The notes beneath the pieces are model-generated. The model did no database searches. It worked only from the letters and a program-made list of their open reading frames with translations, and was not told the origin of the DNA. Below are positions 1-7,820 of a stretch of DNA of 13,508 nt, one piece after another. Position numbers and translations under genes: made by a program. How positions within the stretch are numbered: position 1 is the stretch's first letter; each line of letters begins with the position of its first letter. Origin of the DNA: Acidobacteriota bacterium (GTDB taxonomy: Bacteria > Acidobacteriota > Blastocatellia > Pyrinomonadales > Pyrinomonadaceae); assembly GCA_013140875.1 (NCBI GenBank), contig JABFSB010000056.1, positions 1-13,508 on the forward strand, read 5' to 3'.

Positions 1-630
1 GAGACCACCGTCGGCGCCGGGCTGCCGGTGATCAACACTCTCAACGACCTCATGCGAAGCGGCGATCGCATAAACCGGATCGAGGCCGTCCTGAGCGGCA
101 CTCTTAACTTTGTATTTAATAATTATGACGGCTCGCGAAAATTTGCCGAGGTCGTCCGTCAGGCGCAGGACGAAGGCTATACCGAACCGGATCCCAGACT
201 AGACCTCAGCGGAACGGACGTAGCACGAAAGATCCTTATCCTCGCTCGCGAGGCAGGACATCGTTTGGAAATGGAAGATATCGAGAATGTTCCATTTCTG
301 CCCGCGTCGTGTTTCGAAGGCTCGGTCGAAGATTTTTACGCCGAGATGGATAGGCAGGAAGCTCATTTCAAAAAGGTGCTCGACGAAGCCGTTGCGAAAG
401 GTTTGAAACTCAAATACATTGCCTCGATGGTTGGCGGAAAGGCGTCGGTCGGTTTGCAATCTATCGGCCCCGATCACAATTTTGCAAATCTTTCCGGCAA
501 GGACAACGCAGTCCTTTTCTATACAAATCGCTACGCCGATCAGCCGCTGGTCGTAAAGGGCGCCGGGGCCGGAGCCGATGTGACGGCCGCCGGAGTTTTT
601 GCGGATATTATCCGGGCGGCTCGCTCATAG
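1..630 (+). CDS. thrA: Homoserine dehydrogenase, C-terminal part (ThrA-type), 5' truncated by window
   Basis: Homoserine dehydrogenase reduces aspartate semialdehyde to homoserine with NAD(P)H in the threonine/methionine branch of the aspartate pathway. The reading frame is open from base 1, so the true start lies outside; 209 residues are visible. They hold the catalytic and dimerisation core: VGAGLPVINTL near the edge, SGTLNFVF, then GYTEPDP and DLSGTDVARK, which carry the family's catalytic Glu, Asp and Lys (visible residues 62, 73, 77). The C-terminus is GADVTAAGVFADIIRAARS. The protein stops right after this GVFAD helix with no ACT domain. That matches the end of bifunctional aspartokinase-homoserine dehydrogenase (ThrA/MetL) rather than the monofunctional ACT-containing enzyme. 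The aspartokinase half cannot be seen, so bifunctionality is inferred. The next gene is convergent, about 135 bases away. Confidence 0.93.
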   Translation, partial: ETTVGAGLPVINTLNDLMRSGDRINRIEAVLSGTLNFVFNNYDGSRKFAEVVRQAQDEGYTEPDPRLDLSGTDVARKILILAREAGHRLEMEDIENVPFLPASCFEGSVEDFYAEMDRQEAHFKKVLDEAVAKGLKLKYIASMVGGKASVGLQSIGPDHNFANLSGKDNAVLFYTNRYADQPLVVKGAGAGADVTAAGVFADIIRAARS

Positions 631-765
631 TCGGAAACCGGACCTGATCACGACCGATTTACCCTTGTTTATAGCGGAAAACTATCGCATTGATGCGAAT
701 GTACTCGCCGTACGCCCAAAGTAATTACATGCGGTCGACCGGGAACGCAGCGCGCTTCAGCCGAC

Positions 766-1263
766 TTATGTTTTGCGGCGGATTATCCGATAAGAAATGA
801 GCGCAACAAGGCCGCCGGTGATATCGAGCAGAACGTCCCATGGCGAACTGGTGCGCGCTTCCTGAAAGCTTTGATTGATCTCGTCGGTCGAAGCAACTAC
901 AGCGACCAGGATCAGAGCGAGTATAAATCTATAATGTCTGATTCCCGTGTTCGAGCTAGTAAATGCCCGAACGGCGAGGACCGCGAGTAAGGCATATTCG
1001 ACAAAATGTGCGGATTTTCGAACAAATGCGTGAATAAAAAGACGCGTTTCCGGCGAAGCGGAAGGGAAAAAGAACTCTAACAAAGGCCCGATGATTCGCG
1101 ACGTTTGCGTCATCGACCCGGGACCGCTTCCAAGAAGCAGGATAACCCCTACCCACAAAAAAAGCGGCGCGTAAGCGTAAACGCGAGCGCGCCATCCGGT
1201 TATAGGAAATCCGAAAGCCAAAGTTTTACCTGGCAAATCCACCGCCCAGCCACGACAGAACAA
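766..1263 (-). CDS. VanZ-like family membrane protein
   Basis: An integral membrane protein of up to 165 aa with about four hydrophobic segments (roughly residues 31-45, 87-100, 112-127 and 143-158). The VanZ family signature is present: RKSAHFVEYALL (residues 82-93), then DEINQSFQEAR (127-137) and a following PWDVLLDITGG (141-151). VanZ itself gives low-level teicoplanin resistance in enterococcal van clusters, but most homologues are of unknown function; nothing here links this one to glycopeptides. The ATG at 1263 lies 38 bases inside the preceding gene on the same strand. A TTG at 1221, just past that gene's stop and preceded by AGG, is an alternative start and would remove 14 non-hydrophobic residues. 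The pair is probably co-transcribed. The family is secure, the start is not. Confidence 0.82.
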   Translation of the reverse strand: MFCRGWAVDLPGKTLAFGFPITGWRARVYAYAPLFLWVGVILLLGSGPGSMTQTSRIIGPLLEFFFPSASPETRLFIHAFVRKSAHFVEYALLAVLAVRAFTSSNTGIRHYRFILALILVAVVASTDEINQSFQEARTSSPWDVLLDITGGLVALISYRIIRRKT

Positions 1264-1450
1264 CCCCGAGGATCATCAGGCCGACCGGAAGCCATGCCGT
1301 CTTTTTCATCGCCGCCGAAACAATCCCGATCAACGGCTGGATCGGGATGATGTTCAGGATTCCCCAAAGAGCCCCGCTTGTTTTGAAAGCGATCACAATA
1401 GCCCAAATCCATCCGACCAAAACAAGAATGCCGCCGAGCATACCCAACAT
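1226..1450 (-). CDS. Small two-helix membrane protein, hypothetical
   Basis: A 74-aa, very hydrophobic protein with two likely transmembrane segments (about residues 4-23 and 52-70) joined by a short loop containing AFKTSGALWGILNIIPIQP. It has few charged residues. I do not recognise a named family; the pattern of two helices around a Trp/Pro-rich loop resembles many small uncharacterised inner-membrane proteins. The start is well supported: GGAGGA lies eight bases before the ATG, one of the best ribosome-binding sites in the window. It sits between the ATP synthase terminator and the VanZ-like gene on the same strand and overlaps the latter's annotated ATG. This suggests translational coupling of two membrane proteins. 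Function unknown. Confidence 0.72.
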   Translation of the reverse strand: MLGMLGGILVLVGWIWAIVIAFKTSGALWGILNIIPIQPLIGIVSAAMKKTAWLPVGLMILGVVLSWLGGGFAR

Positions 1451-1458
1451 ATTCGTGT

Positions 1459-1464
1459 TCCTCC
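1459..1464 (-). promoter_or_regulatory. Strong Shine-Dalgarno for the 74-aa membrane protein
   Basis: On the minus strand GGAGGA is followed by an eight-base spacer and the ATG at 1450. This fixes the start of the small membrane protein and contrasts with weak or absent SD sites in front of several other genes here. Confidence 0.7.
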
Positions 1465-1480
1465 GTATCTAGACTCAATC

Positions 1481-1539
1481 AAGAAAAGGCAGGCAAAGCA
1501 TAATTGAAATCTGGTGTGATTTCAAATACTCGGCCTGCC
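1481..1539 (-). terminator. Rho-independent terminator of the ATP synthase operon
   Basis: Read on the minus strand just after atpG, this holds a nested hairpin. The outer stem is GGCAGGC/GCCTGCC (1533-1539 with 1488-1494). The inner stem is an 8-bp perfect repeat TTGAAATC/GATTTCAA (1504-1511 with 1518-1525). The outer stem is followed directly by TTTTCTT (1487-1481). The position, 27 bases past the gamma stop codon, and the U-rich tail make it a convincing operon end. It implies that atpD and atpC are not part of this transcript. Confidence 0.75.
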
Positions 1540-1565
1540 AATGCAGGGTGAACTGAAGAAAGTTG

Positions 1566-2438
1566 TTATGCCGCGGCCGCGCCCGATACTACCTCGATAA
1601 TTTCCTTTGTGATCGCGGCCTGGCGGATGCGGTTCATGTTCAGCGTGAGCGTATCTATCAACTCGCCGGCGTTTTTCGACGCCGAATCCATAGCGGTCAT
1701 CCGCGAACCTTGCTCGGACGCAACCGATTCAAGCATTCCCTTGTATATCTGCGTCTCAACCTGTTTCGGCAAAAGCTTTCCGAAGATCTCGGGTGCGGGC
1801 TGTTCGTAAATATACTCGGCCTGTGATCCCGCCACTTCGCCCTCGCTCGAGGTTCGCGGAATCGGGAGAAGTTGTTCGATCACGGGTTTTTGTGACAGCA
1901 CAGTCTTGAATTCGGTAAAGACAATAAAGACTTTATCGATGGTTTCGTCTTCGGTGAACGTTTTGATCAGCTTGTTTGCGATCTCGACGGCGTCGGCGTG
2001 GACGACCTGCCCGCTTCCGGTCAGGCCGATATACTCGTCGGTAAACTTAACATTGCGGCGTTTGAAAAAATCACGCCCCTTGCGGCCGACCGGGATCATC
2101 GCGGACGTTTTAGCCGAGTTCTCTTTGAGAAAAGCCTGCGTTGCCTTGATGACATTTGCGTTGAATGCTCCGGCCAGGCCTTTGTCGGCACTGATCAGAA
2201 CAATCAGATATTTTTCGTCGCCGCGTTCGTCGAGCAACGGATGCGAAAATTCGTCCGCCACCTTCGAGCTCAAACCGCCGAGTACCTCGCTCATCTTGCC
2301 CGCAAACGGACGCGAAGCCGTAACTCGGTCCTGTGCCCGTTTCAACTTAGCAGCCGCAACCATTTTCATAGCCTTGGTGATCTGCTGCGTGTTTTTCACC
2401 GACTTAATGCGCCGGCGCATGTCTAACAAACTAGCCAT
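1566..2438 (-). CDS. atpG: F1Fo ATP synthase subunit gamma
   Basis: The gamma subunit is the central rotor shaft that turns inside the alpha3beta3 head and couples proton flow through Fo to ATP synthesis. At 290 aa it is full length for the family. The N-terminal helix is MASLLDMRRRIKSVKNTQQITKAMKMVAAAKLKRAQ-like, the classic gamma start. The C-terminal helix carries MNRIRQAAITKEIIEVVSGA, the conserved gamma signature; together these helices form the coiled-coil shaft. The middle has the Rossmann-like domain (YLIVLISADKGLAGAFNANV, residues about 78-97). It is the last gene of this operon: a terminator follows, whereas in most bacteria atpD and atpC come next. The alpha-gamma spacer holds a long palindrome ending ten bases before the ATG, with no clear SD there. 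Confidence 0.97.
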   Translation of the reverse strand: MASLLDMRRRIKSVKNTQQITKAMKMVAAAKLKRAQDRVTASRPFAGKMSEVLGGLSSKVADEFSHPLLDERGDEKYLIVLISADKGLAGAFNANVIKATQAFLKENSAKTSAMIPVGRKGRDFFKRRNVKFTDEYIGLTGSGQVVHADAVEIANKLIKTFTEDETIDKVFIVFTEFKTVLSQKPVIEQLLPIPRTSSEGEVAGSQAEYIYEQPAPEIFGKLLPKQVETQIYKGMLESVASEQGSRMTAMDSASKNAGELIDTLTLNMNRIRQAAITKEIIEVVSGAAAA

Positions 2439-2448
2439 ACTATCTTAA

Positions 2449-2500
2449 GGAACGCGGACGCCTTCGTCCGCGAGTCTGGCGGACGAGGCGTCCGCGTTCC
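2449..2500. repeat. Large intergenic palindrome between atpA and atpG
   Basis: The left arm at 2449-2471 (23 nt, beginning GGAACGCGGACGCC) and right arm at 2479-2500 (22 nt) are reverse complements apart from one extra T in the left arm. The loop is seven bases. It fills almost the whole 69-base gap between the alpha stop (2508-2510) and the gamma start (2438). There is no T-run on the minus strand after it, so it is not a typical terminator. It looks like a REP-type mobile palindrome or an mRNA-stabilising/attenuating hairpin. The hairpin is seen directly; the role is inferred. Confidence 0.85.
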
Positions 2501-2507
2501 GGCATCG

Positions 2508-4046
<1,539 letters not shown>

Positions 4047-4053
4047 GTTTTCC

Positions 4054-4117
4054 TAATGGTGAGTGGTGAACGGTGAGTTATGAATGGCCTTCGTTCACCA
4101 TTCACTTCGTACCATTA
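4054..4117. repeat. Imperfect intergenic palindrome with GTTCACCATTCAC-type repeats (atpH-atpA gap)
   Basis: The arms GTGAGTGGTGAACG (4059-4072) and CGTTCACCATTCAC (4092-4105) pair over 14 positions with one mismatch. Flanking TAATGGT (4054-4060) also matches ACCATTA (4111-4117). Short direct copies of ACCATTCAC/ACCATTAACCATTCAC continue to about 4126. The outer right arm contains the TAA stop of the delta gene (4115-4117, minus strand). It fills the whole 68-base delta-alpha gap and looks like a dispersed intergenic repeat family. No T-run follows, so a terminator is unlikely. Confidence 0.75.
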
Positions 4118-4657
4118 ACCATTCACAAGTTCTTCTCTCAGATTCTCTAACTGTGTCTTTACCGAGCCGTCATAGACGGTCGAACCGATCTGGGTGACGA
4201 CGCCGCCGATAATTCCTTTGTCTACCGTGTAGGCCGGGATGATATGCTTGCCGGTCAGCTTGGTCATGTTGGCGCTCAGTTCGGCCTTTTCACTGTCGGT
4301 CAGATCGCGAGCGGATGTTACTTTAGCCACGACGTTGCCGCTGCGGGCCTCAAGCTCGGCATCGAAACGCGTATTGATCTCGGCCAATTCGCCGAGCCGG
4401 CCGTTGCGAAGCAAAACTTTCAAAAAGTTTGCCGTTGTCTTTCCGGGTTGGGCCCTGGCGATAAGTTTTTCGAGGATGCTTTCTTTATCCAGGTGTGCGA
4501 TCGCCGGATTAGCGAACAGCGACCGAAGTTCCCGGTTTGCGTTGATGAGGACTTCCCAGGATTTAAGCTCCGACTTGACCGTTTGGGCCTCGCCTGATTT
4601 TGCTACGACATCCGCGAGTGCGGCGCCATAGCGGCGTGCGATGGTTTCAACACTCAT
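4115..4657 (-). CDS. atpH: F1Fo ATP synthase subunit delta (OSCP)
   Basis: Delta joins the peripheral stalk (b/b') to the top of the F1 head and acts as part of the stator. The length of 180 aa is typical. The N-terminal helical domain opens with MSVETIARRYGAALADVV, the usual delta start with the conserved RRYG-A motif. The C-terminal part contains IPAYTVDKGIIGGVVTQIGSTVYDGSVKTQLENLREEL, which matches the conserved D..iiGG...iG....D.S....L..l pattern. It starts one base past the stop of the upstream b gene. GGAGGG about ten bases before the ATG, inside the end of the b gene, supports the start. Its stop codon lies in the outer arm of the palindrome that separates it from alpha. Confidence 0.95.
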   Translation of the reverse strand: MSVETIARRYGAALADVVAKSGEAQTVKSELKSWEVLINANRELRSLFANPAIAHLDKESILEKLIARAQPGKTTANFLKVLLRNGRLGELAEINTRFDAELEARSGNVVAKVTSARDLTDSEKAELSANMTKLTGKHIIPAYTVDKGIIGGVVTQIGSTVYDGSVKTQLENLREELVNG

Positions 4658-4658
4658 G

Positions 4659-5246
4659 TCAGTTCAACCCTCCGATCGAGGCAATACCGCTTTTAACAAG
4701 CTGAGCGTCCTTGGCCGTATCTATCCGGGCACGGAGCTTTTCTTCCGCAAGGCGAACGCTTTCTTCGGCGGAAAATCTCCGAAGCTGTGACAGCGTTTGT
4801 TTTTGCAGCCGCGATAGCTCGCCGCCGGTTTGCTCCTGCAGTTTTTTGACGTCCAGATCGGCCTGCTCGGCCAGCCGCCGTTTTTCGGCTTCCGCCTCTT
4901 CGCGGGCCTTTTTCAAAACAGCAGCTTTTTCGTTCTCAAGTCCGGCAAGCTTAGCCTCGGCCGAAGTCAATTGTTTTAAGGCACTCTGTTTCTCTTCTTC
5001 GGCTTTGATCAGCTCGGCCCGAATCGCGTCGCGCTTTGTTTTGAATGCTTCGCTCAAGGGCTTTTTGACCAGATAGACCATCAGTCCGACGAAGATCGCG
5101 AGATTTACGAACTTCCACAATTCGAATCCAGGATAGTTCAGGTAAGTATCATAAAACTCGGTGAATTTTGCCCACGTTCCGGGTTTCGCCCCATGTTCAG
5201 CGGCGGCGGAAAGCAGTATCACCGTGTTGTAGAAAAAAGCAAACAT
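4659..5246 (-). CDS. atpF: F1Fo ATP synthase subunit b
   Basis: Subunit b is the peripheral stalk: one membrane helix in Fo and a long coiled coil up to delta. The ATG at 5246 gives 195 aa, longer than the usual ~155 aa b subunit. The extra length is an N-terminal hydrophobic, signal-like segment (about residues 1-16, followed by AAAEHGA) and a linker. The true b helix is FELWKFVNLAIFVGLMVYLVKKPL (41-64). A long Glu/Lys/Ala-rich coiled coil follows (about 65-180). Such two-segment b subunits are known in other bacteria, such as the Geobacter type. A TTG at 5261 in the same frame would add five residues; neither start has a clear SD. It lies between b' and delta, with a 1-base gap to delta. 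Confidence 0.92.
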   Translation of the reverse strand: MFAFFYNTVILLSAAAEHGAKPGTWAKFTEFYDTYLNYPGFELWKFVNLAIFVGLMVYLVKKPLSEAFKTKRDAIRAELIKAEEEKQSALKQLTSAEAKLAGLENEKAAVLKKAREEAEAEKRRLAEQADLDVKKLQEQTGGELSRLQKQTLSQLRRFSAEESVRLAEEKLRARIDTAKDAQLVKSGIASIGGLN

Positions 5247-5280
5247 ATATAAACCGCACAAAAAGCGGAACTCAAAAAAC

Positions 5281-5733
5281 TTAAACTTTCAAGATATTCG
5301 CGGCTATCCTATCGGCCATCTGCTCGGCTTCGGAGGCGATCGCGGTTCTTGCCGCCAGTGTCTGGGCCTCAAGCTGGGCCTTTTGTTCGGCAAGAGATTT
5401 TGCGGTCTCATCTTTTGCCCGCGCAACCCTCGCCTGGCGTGCCGCAACTGCTTCTCCCCGCTGTTTTTCGATCAGGTCGTAACCGTCGCTCCGCGCTTCA
5501 AGCATTGCATTGTTATAACGGCTTTCCTTTTCGGCAACATTACCCAGGATCGTCTCGGCCTCGCCGCCGGCACCGCCTTTTTGCTTCTCCCGCGTCTCGA
5601 TCACTTTGTTGATAGGGCGGAAAAAGGTACGGTTCAGCACCCAGATCATGATCAGGATCAGTGCAATATGGACGAAAATAGTACCGTCCGGAAAGAGCTG
5701 AATCGATTGTTCGGCAAAGGCCAGCAGGAACAT
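5281..5733 (-). CDS. atpF': F1Fo ATP synthase subunit b' (second stalk subunit)
   Basis: This is a second b-type stator subunit, expected to pair with the downstream b as a heterodimeric peripheral stalk. At 150 aa it has one N-terminal membrane helix (about residues 17-36, TIFVHIALILIMIWVLNRTFF) and then the conserved junction FRPINKVIETRE. A charged, alanine-rich coiled coil follows, including KQRGEAVAARQARVARAKDE. It has no signal-like segment, unlike the following b. b' (AtpX/AtpF') is known from cyanobacteria, alphaproteobacteria and several other phyla. It is the first gene of the operon as seen here; atpB and atpE are not upstream, because the next gene is divergent. A TATAAT element sits only five bases before the ATG. 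Confidence 0.9.
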   Translation of the reverse strand: MFLLAFAEQSIQLFPDGTIFVHIALILIMIWVLNRTFFRPINKVIETREKQKGGAGGEAETILGNVAEKESRYNNAMLEARSDGYDLIEKQRGEAVAARQARVARAKDETAKSLAEQKAQLEAQTLAARTAIASEAEQMADRIAANILKV

Positions 5734-5738
5734 AGAAT

Positions 5739-5744
5739 ATTATA
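5739..5744 (-). promoter_or_regulatory. Possible -10 element immediately upstream of atpF'
   Basis: On the minus strand a perfect TATAAT ends five bases before the b' ATG. If used, transcription would begin at or next to the start codon, giving a leaderless mRNA. The base positions 17 upstream (CGTCCG, 5762-5767) do not resemble a -35 box, so support is weak. No SD is present for b', which fits a leaderless start. Confidence 0.35.
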
Positions 5745-5902
5745 AATTACCTTGGAAGATACGGACGAAAACCCGTCCGATGCTCAAAACATTAGAGATT
5801 AGCACGCGCCATTTTGGCGGTCAAGGAAGCATCGAACGCGGATGCCGGGCTTTCGTCACACTCAGTAGCCGCAGTGCACTTACTTTGAATCGTGGGCGGT
5901 CG

Positions 5903-5930
5903 TTGACCGGAGACATCATCTTACTATATC
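5903..5930 (+). promoter_or_regulatory. Candidate sigma70 promoter for the BRO-N/methyltransferase unit
   Basis: TTGACC (5903-5908) and TATATC (5925-5930) are separated by 16 bases. They lie about 30 bases before the BRO-N gene's ATG at 5960, which places a start site near 5937. The rest of the 226-base divergent gap (5734-5959) holds two small hairpins (5762-5779 and 5807-5819) and no other gene I would defend. Confidence 0.4.
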
Positions 5931-5959
5931 GTTTTTACCGATACTCTTTAGTACCAAGC

Positions 5960-6784
5960 ATGGAACAAAACCTTACAATCTTCGAAGGTCACAAGATACG
6001 ACGTGTTTACGACGAGACGACCGAAACCTGGTATTTTTCGGTTGTTGATATTATTCAGGTCCTGACGCAGCAGCCTGATTTCCAAGTTGCTCGAAAGTAC
6101 TGGAATAAACTGAAAGAGCGTCTGAAGAATGAAGGAAGTGAAACGGTGACAAAATGTCACCAGTTGAAAATGCTTGCGAATGACGGAAAAATGAGGCTTA
6201 CCGATGCAGCCGACCCGGAAACACTTTTGCGCCTTATTCAATCGGTCCCAAGTCCGAAGGCCGAGCCGATAAAGCTTTGGCTTGCAAAGGTTGGTTATGA
6301 GCGAATGCAGGAGATGGCCGACCCGGAGCGTTCGGTAAATCGTGCCCGCGAGAATTGGCAAAAACACGGCCGCGGCGAAAAATGGATTCAGCAGCGGATG
6401 ATGGGACAGGAAACCCGAAACAAGCTCACCGATTATTGGAAAGATCATGAGATAAAGGAAGGCGAAGAGTTCGCGATCCTGACCAATATTATCCACACGG
6501 AATGGGCGGATTTGACCGTCCAGGAACACAAGAAGCTCAAGGGATTAAAAAGGCAGAATTTGCGAGATCACATGAGCGAGGCCGAATTGATCTTCACGGC
6601 CTTGGCCGAGCTTTCAACACGTCAAATTGCCGAATCAGTAGACGCGACCGGGCTTGAAGAAAACAAAACCGCCTCTAAGAAAGGCGGACGCATCGCAAAA
6701 CAGGCCCGACGCGAACTCGAAAGCAAAACAGGCAGATCGATCGTCAACGGACAGAATTTCCTGCCGCCTAAAAAATCGAAATAA
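5960..6784 (+). CDS. BRO-N domain protein, DinD-like (phage antirepressor family)
   Basis: A 274-aa protein. The N-terminal half is a BRO-N domain: an FEGHKIRRVYDETTETWYFSVVDIIQVL start (residues 8-35), ARKYWNKLKERL (44-55) and TLLRLIQSVPSPKAEPIKLWLA (88-109). Phage antirepressors carry this DNA-binding module. The C-terminal half (about 170-265: EFAILTNIIHTEW, LKGLKRQNLRDHMSEAELIFTALAELSTRQI, then KKGGRIAKQARRELESKTG) resembles E. coli DinD, a DNA-damage-inducible inhibitor of RecA activities. The frame is open from 5780, but residues before 5960 are unlike the family, whose members begin at this FEG segment, so the ATG at 5960 is chosen; there is no clear SD. The methyltransferase starts six bases after its stop. 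It could be a prophage remnant or a resident regulator; no other phage genes are nearby. Confidence 0.85.
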   Translation: MEQNLTIFEGHKIRRVYDETTETWYFSVVDIIQVLTQQPDFQVARKYWNKLKERLKNEGSETVTKCHQLKMLANDGKMRLTDAADPETLLRLIQSVPSPKAEPIKLWLAKVGYERMQEMADPERSVNRARENWQKHGRGEKWIQQRMMGQETRNKLTDYWKDHEIKEGEEFAILTNIIHTEWADLTVQEHKKLKGLKRQNLRDHMSEAELIFTALAELSTRQIAESVDATGLEENKTASKKGGRIAKQARRELESKTGRSIVNGQNFLPPKKSK

Positions 6785-6790
6785 GGCTTT

Positions 6791-7717
6791 ATGGCCGCAA
6801 AAACCAGAGCTCCGCGCAATCGCACAATCAGTGTTTCGAAGACGGACGCAATCGAGTGCTCGTCCCGGATAACCAACGGCCCTTCGGCGAACTCGCTGAA
6901 CAAAATAATCTGCGGTGACGCTCTTGCCGCCTTTGCCGAGCTCCCGACCGCCCGTTTCGACCTGCTCTTCGCCGATCCGCCGTACAATATGAACAAAGAT
7001 TTCGGCGGAAGCAAGTTCAAACAAACCTCGCTCGAACAGTATCAAAACTGGCTTGATTCATGGGTTAAGCTTTGTGCTCCGCTTATGAAAAATACTGCAA
7101 GCGTTTACATCTGCGGAGACTGGCGTTCGGGCTCGGCGATTCAACGCGTCGGGTCGAAATACTTTAAGCTCCGCAATCGCATCACCTGGGAACGCGAAAA
7201 GGGTCGCGGGGCTAAGGCCAACTGGAAAAACGCCGCGGAAGATATTTGGTTCTTTACCGTTTCCGACGACTTTACCTTCAATCTCGATGCGGTAAAGCAA
7301 CGCCGCCGCGTGATTGCACCGTATCGCGAAAACGGAAAGCCGAAAGATTGGGACGAGGCCGGAAAATTTCGCGACACGCACCCGTCAAACATTTGGACCG
7401 ACATAACGGTGCCGTTCTGGTCAATGCCCGAAAACACCGACCACCCAACACAAAAGCCGGAAAAGCTGCTTGCGAAAATCATCCTGGCGAGCACGAATCC
7501 GGGCGATTTAATTCTCGACCCTTTTGCCGGCAGCGGTACAACGGCGGTCGTCGCGAAAAAGCTCGGCAGGAATTTTGTCGCTATAGAATCCGACCAAAAC
7601 TACTGTCTGCTGGCCGCGAAACGGTTGGAGACGGCGGATGCGGACAAATCGATTCAAGGTTTGTCGGATGGAGTTTTTTGGGAGCGTAACAGTCGAGCCA
7701 AAGTGTCTGAAAAATAG
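6791..7717 (+). CDS. DNA methyltransferase, beta-class (N6-adenine or N4-cytosine)
   Basis: A 308-aa SAM-dependent DNA methyltransferase. The catalytic motif IV DPPY is at residues 62-65, followed by the target-recognition region, a HPTQKPEKLL motif (218-227) and the SAM-binding motif I DPFAGSGTT (243-251). The order IV...I defines the beta class; DPPY favours N6-adenine, but N4-cytosine cannot be excluded. The first ~35 residues are Ser/Thr/Arg-rich and not conserved-looking. TAAGG, overlapping the stop of the BRO-N gene, lies four bases before the ATG. The two genes form a tight operon. No restriction endonuclease follows: the next gene is exonuclease III, after a strong hairpin. It is therefore an orphan methyltransferase within this window. 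The target sequence cannot be read from the protein. Confidence 0.92.
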   Translation: MAAKTRAPRNRTISVSKTDAIECSSRITNGPSANSLNKIICGDALAAFAELPTARFDLLFADPPYNMNKDFGGSKFKQTSLEQYQNWLDSWVKLCAPLMKNTASVYICGDWRSGSAIQRVGSKYFKLRNRITWEREKGRGAKANWKNAAEDIWFFTVSDDFTFNLDAVKQRRRVIAPYRENGKPKDWDEAGKFRDTHPSNIWTDITVPFWSMPENTDHPTQKPEKLLAKIILASTNPGDLILDPFAGSGTTAVVAKKLGRNFVAIESDQNYCLLAAKRLETADADKSIQGLSDGVFWERNSRAKVSEK

Positions 7718-7755
7718 CTGACAGCGATCAGCTAACGGCTGTCAGCTATTTTTCA
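7708..7755 (+). terminator. Perfect 17-bp inverted repeat / bidirectional terminator after the methyltransferase
   Basis: TGAAAAATAGCTGACAG (7708-7724) and CTGTCAGCTATTTTTCA (7739-7755) are perfect reverse complements around a 14-base loop. The right arm ends the GC-containing stem with TATTTTT, and the left arm gives the same on the other strand. The methyltransferase's TAG stop (7715-7717) lies in the left arm. The loop contains a further degenerate copy of the arm (cagctaacg). It is a good intrinsic terminator and may belong to a dispersed repeat family. Confidence 0.7.
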
Positions 7756-7820
7756 AATCCCTTATATAGTGTGCGTTCCGCCGATGACTGCGGACGTTTG
7801 CCTGTGCTAAAAATTATTCA

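Noticed and set aside
684..697. TCGCATTGATGCGA hairpin after the homoserine dehydrogenase gene
   Set aside because: Six-base stem with a two-base loop and no T-run on either side; not a credible terminator.
732..741. CGGTCGACCG perfect palindrome
   Set aside because: Ten-base palindromes are common by chance at this base composition, and no promoter or gene start is next to it.
1906..2448. 180-codon plus-strand open frame opposite atpG
   Set aside because: Antisense shadow of gamma with low-complexity Ser/Arg-rich composition.
5762..5819. Two small hairpins (CGGACG/CGTCCG and CGCCA/TGGCG) in the divergent gap
   Set aside because: Stems of five to six bases only; could be operator half-sites, but nothing supports a specific role.
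5780..5959. Upstream extension of the BRO-N reading frame (60 residues)
   Set aside because: The extension is unlike the family, contains a candidate promoter and lies in a divergent gap; homologues begin at the Met encoded at 5960.
7765..7770. TATAGT as a -10 for the first exonuclease III gene
   Set aside because: No acceptable -35 at the right distance and it lies 50 bases before the start; support too weak to list.
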